Made by a program: the position numbers and the translations under genes. Shown here piece by piece: positions 1-5,112 of a DNA stretch of 5,397 bases. Within the stretch, counting starts at the first letter, position 1, and each line of letters opens with the position of its first letter. The notes beneath the pieces were generated by a model, which saw only the letters and a program-made list of their open reading frames with translations, did not search any database and was not told the origin of the DNA. The stretch covers positions 1 to 5,397 of the forward strand of contig CAJTUG010000017.1 of NCBI GenBank assembly GCA_910579605.1. The letters run 5' to 3'. The stretch is from an uncultured Muribaculaceae bacterium (GTDB lineage Bacteria > Bacteroidota > Bacteroidia > Bacteroidales > Muribaculaceae).

Positions 1-54
1 TCCTGAGACATTAGATCCTAAGTCTAACGCGGCTACCAATTACGCCACATGCGC
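1..54 (-). tRNA. tRNA-Leu (anticodon UAG), 3' part outside window
   Basis: This is the 5' portion of a leucine tRNA read on the minus strand, decoding CUA and, by wobble, other CUN codons. The gene starts at base 54 with acceptor strand GCGCATG, followed by TG and a D-arm containing AATTGGTAG. The anticodon stem TTAGA (27-23) pairs with TCTAA (15-11) around a seven-base loop, CTTAGGA. The anticodon TAG lies at 20-18. The bases that follow (10-1) enter what should be the long class II variable arm, and then the window ends, so the T-arm and acceptor 3' strand are not visible. The fold is seen directly; leucine identity follows from the anticodon and from the leucine-like D-arm. Confidence 0.93.
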
Positions 55-65
55 ATTTGCGGTTG

Positions 66-96
66 CAAAATTAATTCATAAGATTCATATACGCAA
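66..96 (-). promoter_or_regulatory. Bacteroidota-type promoter of tRNA-Leu
   Basis: On the minus strand a TTG (96-94) is followed after exactly 20 bases by TAATTTTG (73-66), matching the Bacteroidota -33/-7 consensus TTTG / TAnnTTTG. The -7 box ends 11 bases before the first tRNA base at 54, so transcription would begin only a few bases upstream of the mature 5' end. Both elements are seen in the sequence; the start site is inferred from their position. Confidence 0.75.
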
Positions 97-130
97 CTTT
101 ATGACGCTTTTTTAAGTTTTTTTTGCGTAT
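89..130. repeat. 8-bp inverted repeat in the tRNA-Leu/ogt divergent region
   Basis: ATACGCAA (89-96) and TTGCGTAT (123-130) are perfect reverse complements separated by 26 bases that include T-runs. The left arm includes the -33 element of the tRNA promoter. The right arm lies between the two divergent promoters, upstream of the ogt -33 element. It could be a paired protein-binding site or a chance match; the arms are too far apart for an efficient terminator. Confidence 0.35.
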
Positions 131-157
131 TTCTACACATTTTCCTCAAATCAATTG

Positions 158-188
158 TTGTATTATACTGCAATTATTTGTATTTTTG
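158..188 (+). promoter_or_regulatory. Bacteroidota-type promoter of ogt
   Basis: A TTG (158-160) is followed after 20 bases by TATTTTTG (181-188), matching TAnnTTTG. Transcription should start around 193-196, giving a leader of only about 10-13 bases before the ATG at 206. This placement argues against the in-frame upstream TTG at 155 being the start codon, because that TTG would lie upstream of the transcript. Confidence 0.72.
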
Positions 189-205
189 CCTTTACAGACA
201 TAAAC

Positions 206-724
206 ATGGAAAAAATAATAATAACACGATATCTGTCGCCGGCTGGAGAAATGATTCTCGGTTCTTACTGTGGGGAGCTGTGTATTTGTAACTGGGTTTC
301 GGGGAAACGCCGTGCTTATTTAGAGCATAAGATAAGACGAGTTCTTAATGCAGAGTATGAAGAAGGCATCTCTCCAATATTGAAAGAAACAATAGCCCAA
401 CTTGACGGTTTTTTTGATGGAAGAAGAACTGATTTTACAATACCAGTCCGTTTTATCGGTTCTGAATTTCAATGCAAAGTATGGGCTGAACTTGTGAAAA
501 TTCCTTTTGGAACCACAATTTCATATGCCGAATTAGCTCGTCGTATTAATAATCCAAAAGCTGTCAGGGCGGTAGCTTCGGCTAATGCATCCAATCCTGT
601 TTCCATCTTTGTGCCTTGTCATCGTGTTATAGGGAGCAATAATAAACTTACAGGCTATGCCGGCGGCCTCATGGCTAAAGAACTACTTCTTGAGCTTGAG
701 GCTCGCATTGTGGCAAATAGATAA
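206..724 (+). CDS. ogt: methylated-DNA--protein-cysteine S-methyltransferase
   Basis: This is a suicide DNA-repair protein that moves the methyl group from O6-methylguanine (or O4-methylthymine) onto its own cysteine. The 172-residue product is close in length to E. coli Ogt and lacks an Ada-type N-terminal regulatory domain. The N-terminal part (about 1-80) is the variable ribonuclease-like domain. The C-terminal DNA-binding and catalytic domain contains SYAELA (Tyr107), the helix-turn-helix segment RAVASANASNP with the arginine finger Arg121 and the hinge Asn130, the active-site PCHRV with acceptor Cys138 (codon 617-619), and the closing YAGGLMAKELLLELE. ATG 206 is preferred over the upstream in-frame TTG at 155, because a promoter occupies the intervening bases and the extra 17 residues are hydrophobic and atypical. 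The gene is transcribed alone, away from tRNA-Leu, and its stop lies 8 bases from the stop of the convergent flavoprotein gene. The family call is firm. Confidence 0.96.
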   Translation: MEKIIITRYLSPAGEMILGSYCGELCICNWVSGKRRAYLEHKIRRVLNAEYEEGISPILKETIAQLDGFFDGRRTDFTIPVRFIGSEFQCKVWAELVKIPFGTTISYAELARRINNPKAVRAVASANASNPVSIFVPCHRVIGSNNKLTGYAGGLMAKELLLELEARIVANR

Positions 725-732
725 AACTATAT

Positions 733-1356
733 TCAGCCATAAAAACTGGTAAAAGAATTTCGTTCTTGTTCTGGCAAGCCCTCTCTTGCTTCTTGGGATT
801 TGAAAGCTTTTATCATGAAGGCCATGTTACGTGCAAGATTTCGCATGGTCTGAAGACCTTCAAGGTCTTTTTCGACATCGTCGGCAACGAAGCCATGCAC
901 TTCATTCCAATATGTGCTTGAAGCAATAGGCATTGAAGTGATGGAGAAATATTTGTTTATTTCATCAAATGCCGATGTAGAGCCTGCCCTACGAGACGAT
1001 ACGACAGCTGCTCCTACTTTCATGGTTTTGTTGAATATACCTGAGGTGCTATAGAAAAGCCTGTCGAGGAATGCCAACAATTGCCCGTTGCTTCCGGCAT
1101 AATATGTCGGTGTCCCAATTACCAAGCCGTCGGCTTCGGCAAATTTTGGAGCGGCGTCGTTTACGGCGTCGTTAAACACGCAATGTCCATGTTGGCGGCA
1201 GTAATTGCAGGCAATACAACCGCGTATATCTTTGTTGCCGATATTAATCCGTTCTATCTCTATTCCGCATTCTATGAGAGTTTTTTCTATTTCTTGCAAT
1301 GCTCTGTCGGTACATCCGTGCAAGTGCGGACTCCCGTTTATTGTCAATACTTTCAT
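733..1356 (-). CDS. flavodoxin-fold NAD(P)H-dependent oxidoreductase with iron-sulfur-flavoprotein-type cysteine cluster
   Basis: This 207-residue cytoplasmic flavoprotein belongs to the NADPH-dependent FMN reductase / multimeric flavodoxin group. The N-terminus MKVLTINGSPHLHGCT carries the FMN-phosphate loop (GSP at 8-10, G14, T16). Residues 81-99, starting GTPTYYAGS and ending FLDR, form the second flavin-binding loop. SSRRAGSTSAFDEINKYF (120-137) matches the family's later conserved block. Four cysteines at 47, 50, 53 and 59 form CX2CX2CX5C, the compact spacing that binds a [4Fe-4S] cluster in the archaeal iron-sulfur flavoprotein family; cluster binding here is inferred. ATG 1356 is chosen because it gives the canonical N-terminus, and the alternative TTG at 1377 lies inside the -7 promoter box. 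The substrate is unknown; relatives reduce quinones, flavins, nitro or azo compounds. It stands alone as a single-gene unit convergent with ogt. Confidence 0.88.
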   Translation of the reverse strand: MKVLTINGSPHLHGCTDRALQEIEKTLIECGIEIERINIGNKDIRGCIACNYCRQHGHCVFNDAVNDAAPKFAEADGLVIGTPTYYAGSNGQLLAFLDRLFYSTSGIFNKTMKVGAAVVSSRRAGSTSAFDEINKYFSITSMPIASSTYWNEVHGFVADDVEKDLEGLQTMRNLARNMAFMIKAFKSQEAREGLPEQERNSFTSFYG

Positions 1357-1374
1357 AAAATATAGTTTTTGTTT

Positions 1375-1404
1375 CAAATTTATGCAGGGTGATTTTACAA
1401 CAAT
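1375..1404 (-). promoter_or_regulatory. Bacteroidota-type promoter of the flavoprotein gene
   Basis: On the minus strand ATTG (1404-1401) is followed after 18 bases by TAAATTTG (1382-1375), an exact TAnnTTTG match. The predicted start near 1368 gives a leader of about 12 bases before ATG 1356, similar to the short leader predicted for ogt. The spacer is slightly shorter than the 20 bases seen at the other two promoters in the window. Confidence 0.65.
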
Positions 1405-1409
1405 GTAAA
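1394..1409. promoter_or_regulatory. palindromic operator candidate over the flavoprotein -33 element
   Basis: TTTACA-ACAA-TGTAAA is a perfect inverted repeat with 6-base arms and a 4-base centre, covering the -33 element of the flavoprotein promoter. A dimeric repressor bound here would block RNA polymerase, as is common for MarR- or HxlR-type regulators of flavin reductases. No regulator gene is adjacent. The symmetry is seen; the function is inferred, and AT-rich palindromes of this size can occur by chance. Confidence 0.42.
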
Positions 1410-1611
1410 TATTGTATTGTTGTGTTTATACTCAAGATTGTTGGTTTAATAATTATTCTCGTACAAAGATAATAAAATTAGTTAAGATGAAACTTTTATC
1501 AAGGTTAAATGTTTATTATATTGATTGTTCAACTAAAAAATGAGATGATATAGACTGTGGGGCTATCGGCTGTGCCATAATCTATCGCAATCTGCTAAAA
1601 AACTCTATATT
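1410..1611. other. AT-rich intergenic region upstream of the lipoprotein gene
   Basis: This is the rest of the 255-base gap between the divergent flavoprotein and lipoprotein genes. No open frame in it looks like a protein gene. On the plus strand there is no TAnnTTTG match; the nearest resemblance, around TATATTG at 1517-1523, is poor. On the minus strand TATCTTTG (1471-1464) fits the -7 consensus but has no TTG at the proper distance. The promoter of the lipoprotein gene is therefore not identified, and no structured RNA was recognised. Confidence 0.5.
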
Positions 1612-2610
1612 ATGAAACAAAATTATCTATCACTAAAAGCTTTTATAGCGTCATTGGCTATTTGCTCCTTACCTTTCTTTGCTATTTCATGTAGCTCTAA
1701 ATCCGATTCCGGAGCCAAAACCGAAGAAGCACAAGAAAAAGCAGACGAAAAGCCGGGAAAAGCCTGCACTACTATTGACAAGTCTTCCGACTCCACTTTG
1801 CAGGCTATGATTAAATCTGTAGTGCCTCAATTCAAACAATTGGAATATACAGATGCGCAAACGGGTAAAACTCTAAAATACAACTTGTATACTCCAGCAA
1901 ATCTTGACGCTTCTAAAAAATATCCTCTTGTCCTTTTCACTGCCGATGCAAGCACGGCCGGAGGCGACATAACGCTCCCTCTCACTCAAGGCTACGGAGC
2001 GCTTGTTTGGGCTACGGCAGAGTCGCAGGCTAAGAACCCGTGCTATGTGCTTGTACCCCAATTTTCGGCTGTAGCTGTCAACGACTCCTATCAAAAGACC
2101 GACGAAGTAGATATGGCCGCGAGACTGCTTAAGAGTCTTGTAGCTGAAAAAAATATTGATGCAGACAGACTCTATGCCACCGGCCAGTCTATGGGGGGCA
2201 TGCTTTCAATGTACTACAATGTTGCATATCCTGATCTTTTTGCAGCGTCTATTTTTGTAGACAGCTATTGTGATGCAGCCTCAGTCGATTCGCTTATAAA
2301 ACATAAATTTATTTATTTCATTGCCGGCGACCAAGGTAAGGCATATTCATGTCTGGAACCGCTTGAAAACGCAGCTCGCAAAGAAGGTGTGCAATACACG
2401 TTTGCAGCATGGAGCGCTCAGCTTCCTGAATCAAGGCAAAGCGAACTCGCTCAAACTATGCTTGAAAAAGGAGCTCCCGTCAATATATTTGAATTTGAAC
2501 CTAAAACCGTCCTTCCGGCTGATGGCGAAGGTTGTGAGCACATGTATTCTTTTGACTATGCATATAAAATAAATGCAGTAAGAGATTGGCTGTTTAAGCA
2601 ATCTAAATAA
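1612..2610 (+). CDS. lipoprotein with alpha/beta-hydrolase (esterase / predicted peptidase) domain
   Basis: This 332-residue protein is exported and probably lipid-anchored. The N-terminus has Lys residues, then a hydrophobic stretch (about 10-26) ending in the lipobox-like AIS-Cys27. A Lys/Glu/Ser-rich linker (about 28-60) contains no strong acidic surface-export signal directly after the Cys. The hydrolase domain runs from about 75 to 330. The nucleophile elbow is GQSMGG with Ser193 (codon 2188-2190). Asp240 (FIAGD) is the likely acid and His310 (CEHMYSF) the likely base, followed by AVRDWLFKQ, typical of PHB-depolymerase-like or COG4099-like esterases and peptidases. Where such enzymes usually show an HG oxyanion motif after the first core strand (PLVLF), this protein reads TADAST (110-115). 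Five further mature cysteines (52, 144, 220, 247, 308) could form disulfides. It may cleave esters or peptides in the envelope; the substrate is unknown. It has no operon partner and ends before a hairpin shared with ruvA. Confidence 0.85.
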   Translation: MKQNYLSLKAFIASLAICSLPFFAISCSSKSDSGAKTEEAQEKADEKPGKACTTIDKSSDSTLQAMIKSVVPQFKQLEYTDAQTGKTLKYNLYTPANLDASKKYPLVLFTADASTAGGDITLPLTQGYGALVWATAESQAKNPCYVLVPQFSAVAVNDSYQKTDEVDMAARLLKSLVAEKNIDADRLYATGQSMGGMLSMYYNVAYPDLFAASIFVDSYCDAASVDSLIKHKFIYFIAGDQGKAYSCLEPLENAARKEGVQYTFAAWSAQLPESRQSELAQTMLEKGAPVNIFEFEPKTVLPADGEGCEHMYSFDYAYKINAVRDWLFKQSK

Positions 2611-2620
2611 AACGGTAAAT

Positions 2621-2672
2621 TAAGAAAGACATAAAGACATGCGGCCATAATTTTGACCGCATGTCTTTCTTA
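2621..2672. terminator. bidirectional hairpin terminator between convergent genes
   Basis: A strong inverted repeat lies between the lipoprotein stop (2610) and the ruvA stop (2693). AAAGACATGCGG (2633-2644) pairs perfectly with CCGCATGTCTTT (2657-2668) around a 12-base AT-rich loop. The outer TAAGAAAGACAT (2621-2632) is also perfectly complementary to ATGTCTTTCTTA (2661-2672). The 3' flank is T-rich on both strands, though no long uninterrupted T-run is present. Its position between two converging transcripts supports a role in ending both. Confidence 0.78.
2625..2640. repeat. 8-bp tandem duplication in the left arm of the hairpin
   Basis: AAAGACAT occurs twice in direct succession (2625-2632 and 2633-2640), while the opposing arm has a single complementary ATGTCTTT (2661-2668). 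Removing one copy would leave a perfect 16-bp stem, TAAGAAAGACATGCGG with its complement, so the simplest reading is a recent slippage duplication in one arm. The RNA can pair either copy, or pair both ends and bulge out eight bases. Confidence 0.75.
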
Positions 2673-2692
2673 TTACATCATGAAGAAAAATG

Positions 2693-3280
2693 CTACATCA
2701 TGCTCAGGGCTTTCTTTATAGCAGTCTCTACACGTAAATCTGGGTCTGCACCAAAAAGTTTGTCAAGGGCTTTTTCAGTGTTCTTTTTGTCGAAGCCAAG
2801 CATAATGAGAGCTGCTTGAGCTTCTTCGTAGGCATCCGGTTTTTTATTGGAGATGGCAAATGGAAGAGTCGGATTTTCTGTTTTGATTTTATCGCGTAAA
2901 TCCACAATAATTCGTTCTGCTGTCTTAGCCCCTATCCCTTTTATACTTTTTAGTCTTTTAACGTCGGCAGCTGATATTACTGCGGCTAATTCCGATCCTT
3001 GTAATGACGACAGGATTATAATGGCCGTTGATGCTCCAACTCCAGGCACCCCTATGAGAGAGCGGAAAAGACGGCGTTCTTCTTCTTCTACGAAACCATA
3101 TAGCGACCAAACGTCTTCGCGCATGGTTTCATGAATGAATAATTTGGCAGCTGTTTTCCCTTCAAGTTGTGTAAAAGTAGGCAATGTAATGTTCATTAGA
3201 TACGCAACACCACCTTTAGTCTCAACAGTTACCGAGGCCGGAGTGAGAGCTGCTATTTCGCCTTTAATATATTCTATCAT
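2693..3280 (-). CDS. ruvA: Holliday junction branch migration protein RuvA
   Basis: RuvA binds Holliday junctions as a tetramer and loads the RuvB hexameric motors for branch migration in recombinational repair. The 195-residue product shows all three RuvA domains. An N-terminal OB-fold (1-63) starts MIEYIKGEIAALTP and includes the acidic-pin residues Glu55 and Asp56 in HETMREDVWSLYGF, at the same numbering as in E. coli RuvA. Two helix-hairpin-helix motifs follow, LIGVPGVGASTA (75-86) and IKGIGAKTAERI (113-124). The C-terminal RuvB-binding helical domain (about 148-195) follows a short linker and includes EEAQAALIMLGF. ATG 3280 is used because it gives the family N-terminus and its ATG overlaps the stop of the upstream U32 gene in an ATGA; the in-frame codons up to 3322 belong to the U32 coding region. 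Last gene of the minus-strand operon; ruvB and ruvC are not in the window. Confidence 0.97.
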   Translation of the reverse strand: MIEYIKGEIAALTPASVTVETKGGVAYLMNITLPTFTQLEGKTAAKLFIHETMREDVWSLYGFVEEEERRLFRSLIGVPGVGASTAIIILSSLQGSELAAVISAADVKRLKSIKGIGAKTAERIIVDLRDKIKTENPTLPFAISNKKPDAYEEAQAALIMLGFDKKNTEKALDKLFGADPDLRVETAIKKALSMM

Positions 3281-5112
3281 TGTTTCGGTAGTTTTATGAT
3301 GTTCATCCCGCAACGCTTGCAATCAAAATCCAGGCGATATTTTCCGGATTCGTTTGATAAGAAAATAGGGGAGGGCAGAGCATGTGCGTTGCGTCCCTTG
3401 AGGCAAGCGCCGAGTTGCCGGCGTATGCAATACTTGGTAGTCATAACACGTATCTCGCCATTGGGGAGCGCGGGTTGTGCTTCCAAGGCTTTGCGTTTTA
3501 TTTTCGCCCCCAAATCCGAGTAAAACTGTTGTGAAAGCCTATTTGCGATATTATCATGAAAATCCAGTTCTTTACCTTCCAAGTCTCCGGGTTTCAAGAC
3601 TGTGGTTTTACGGCGGTCGTAGCGATATGTTGCTTGACGTTGGATATCAAACGTTTCTATTGCGTTTCTTCGTGCAGCTGTAAGAATGGAAGCCGAAATG
3701 AATCTGTCGCCGAGCCTGTCGTCAAGATTTCGCAAAGTATAGATTGTATCACCTAATTTTGCAAGTATACGTTTCCGTTGCTCATTTTGTGGCGTTTTGG
3801 CTTTGTCGTTTGGCGCATTGAAGATTGTTGTGACTTTATCTTTACCGTCCCGGCTTATTTCTATAGCCACATTATCATTGTCTACGGCAAAAATAGCTAT
3901 GTCTATTTCAATAAAACGTTTACAGGGAGAAGAATCAAGGATGTCAAAAAATTGTTTGTCGCTGTTGCGGTAGAGCGTTGACCCCGATTTGAGATTAAGG
4001 AGTTCCTGTGCCGGATATAGCTTGTTGCCTTCAACCTTGTTCAATCTGAAACCCACAAAATCATTGTTTTGATCAAAATATCCGAGTCCGTCTCCGTTGG
4101 CCAGTTCTGGTGAACCTGCAACAGTAAAATATTTTTTTCTGGGATCATATGCTCTGTTCGTTTTTGCCACGGGAATACCAATCCATTTAGGCGAATCAAG
4201 AGAAGCCATGTCGGCATACGAAATCAAATTTGTGTAGCCTCGGTTAAAAGTACGGTTGACATCGGGTTTGAATTTCAACGTCGTTTTACCAATTGAACTT
4301 CTGCATAAATTCCCGTCAGACTGGGCTATGATTCTATCTAATTCAGCTGAATATGCCGCCGTCACGTTTGTTACATATCTGCTGTCTTTAAGGCGGCCTT
4401 CGATTTTAAACGATGAGGCTCCAGCCGCAATTAGCTCGCCAAGGTCGTCTAATCTATTTAGGTCGCGTAGCGACAGATAGTGTTTACGTTCTCCCAATTT
4501 ATTGCCTGAAGAATCTACTAAGTCGTAGGGTAGCCTACACATTTGTGGACAAGCTCCACGATTGGCGCTTCGGCCGGTAGCGACGAAACCTGCATGGCAA
4601 TCGCCGCTGTAGCTCACACATAAGGCGCCATGGACAAACACTTCCAGAGGAATATCTACTGCATCATGTATGTCTTTTATTTCTTCGGGGCTGAATTCGC
4701 GAGGTAATACTAACTGGGAGAATCCGGCTTTGGACAAAAAACGAGCTTTTTCAACTGTTCGGATATCGCATTGAGTGCTGGCATGAAGGGCTATTGGAGG
4801 CAGATGCATCATGAGATATGCCATGTCTTGGACTATAAGAGCGTCTACACCTATAGAATATAACTGCCATACCATTTTCTGTGCTTCCTCAAGTTCCGTG
4901 TCAAAGAGAATAGTATTGAGGGTTACGTATACTTTTGCTTCATAACGGTGCGCAAAAGCGACCAAGTCTGCGATATCTTCTATTGAGTTTGTAGCTGCAG
5001 CTCTTGCTCCGAAAGCCGGCGCTCCGATGTATACGGCATCTGCTCCGGCAAGAATTGCGCATTTGCCTGTTTCGGCATTTTTTGCCGGCGACAAAAGTTC
5101 GATAGTTCTCAT
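3277..5112 (-). CDS. peptidase U32 family protein (RlhA/TrhP-like, probable RNA hydroxylase)
   Basis: This 611-residue protein has the U32 domain over about 1-310, beginning ELLSPAKNAETGKCAILAGA and containing the family signature EVFVHGALCVSYSGDC (157-172). Cysteines 165, 172, 188 and 192 (the last two in GACPQMCRLPY) are the conserved set expected to bind an iron-sulfur cluster. The family was named from a Porphyromonas collagenase report, but E. coli members RlhA (23S rRNA C2501) and TrhP (tRNA U34) make 5-hydroxypyrimidines, so RNA hydroxylation is the likelier role; which RNA is undecided. The length is nearer RlhA than TrhP. The middle region (about 310-540) is less conserved. The C-terminus has a second cysteine set, Cys562, Cys570, Cys598 and Cys601 (TKYCIRRQLGAC, FDCKRCGM), resembling a zinc ribbon. 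ATG 5112 overlaps the stop of the PHP gene (ATGA), and the stop overlaps the ruvA start in the same way, indicating translational coupling. Confidence 0.9.
   Translation of the reverse strand: MRTIELLSPAKNAETGKCAILAGADAVYIGAPAFGARAAATNSIEDIADLVAFAHRYEAKVYVTLNTILFDTELEEAQKMVWQLYSIGVDALIVQDMAYLMMHLPPIALHASTQCDIRTVEKARFLSKAGFSQLVLPREFSPEEIKDIHDAVDIPLEVFVHGALCVSYSGDCHAGFVATGRSANRGACPQMCRLPYDLVDSSGNKLGERKHYLSLRDLNRLDDLGELIAAGASSFKIEGRLKDSRYVTNVTAAYSAELDRIIAQSDGNLCRSSIGKTTLKFKPDVNRTFNRGYTNLISYADMASLDSPKWIGIPVAKTNRAYDPRKKYFTVAGSPELANGDGLGYFDQNNDFVGFRLNKVEGNKLYPAQELLNLKSGSTLYRNSDKQFFDILDSSPCKRFIEIDIAIFAVDNDNVAIEISRDGKDKVTTIFNAPNDKAKTPQNEQRKRILAKLGDTIYTLRNLDDRLGDRFISASILTAARRNAIETFDIQRQATYRYDRRKTTVLKPGDLEGKELDFHDNIANRLSQQFYSDLGAKIKRKALEAQPALPNGEIRVMTTKYCIRRQLGACLKGRNAHALPSPIFLSNESGKYRLDFDCKRCGMNIIKLPKQ

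Noticed and set aside
1..54. tRNA-Leu as an integration site for a mobile element
   Set aside because: The 3' end of the tRNA is outside the window, and no integrase, direct repeat or foreign-looking genes are visible; the adjoining genes look like chromosomal housekeeping genes.
155..205. An upstream TTG start adding 17 residues to Ogt
   Set aside because: The -7 box TATTTTTG (181-188) and the -33 TTG lie within this stretch, so it would be outside the transcript, and the extra residues do not resemble the family N-terminus.
1357..1377. A TTG start at 1377 adding 7 residues to the flavoprotein
   Set aside because: That TTG is the end of the -7 promoter box TAAATTTG; ATG 1356 gives the canonical MKVLTINGSP start.
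1081..1435. Open frames antisense to or overlapping the flavoprotein gene (1081-1365, 1205-1408, 1244-1435)
   Set aside because: They are shadows of the flavoprotein coding sequence and show no recognisable domains or suitable promoters.
1464..1471. A second minus-strand -7 box (TATCTTTG) upstream of the flavoprotein gene
   Set aside because: No TTG or TTTG lies 18-21 bases upstream on that strand, and a much better pair exists at 1375-1404.
3281..3322. A start at 3322 adding 14 residues to RuvA
   Set aside because: The added residues overlap the U32 coding end and are absent from RuvA proteins, and the ATGA overlap at 3277-3280 marks the start.
3888..3895. TATTTTTG on the minus strand inside the U32 gene as an internal promoter for ruvA
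   Set aside because: No TTG occurs at the right distance, and the bases encode ordinary in-frame residues of the U32 protein.
3296..4480. Plus-strand open frames opposite the U32 gene
   Set aside because: They are short, have no family features, and lie wholly against a well-supported conserved gene.
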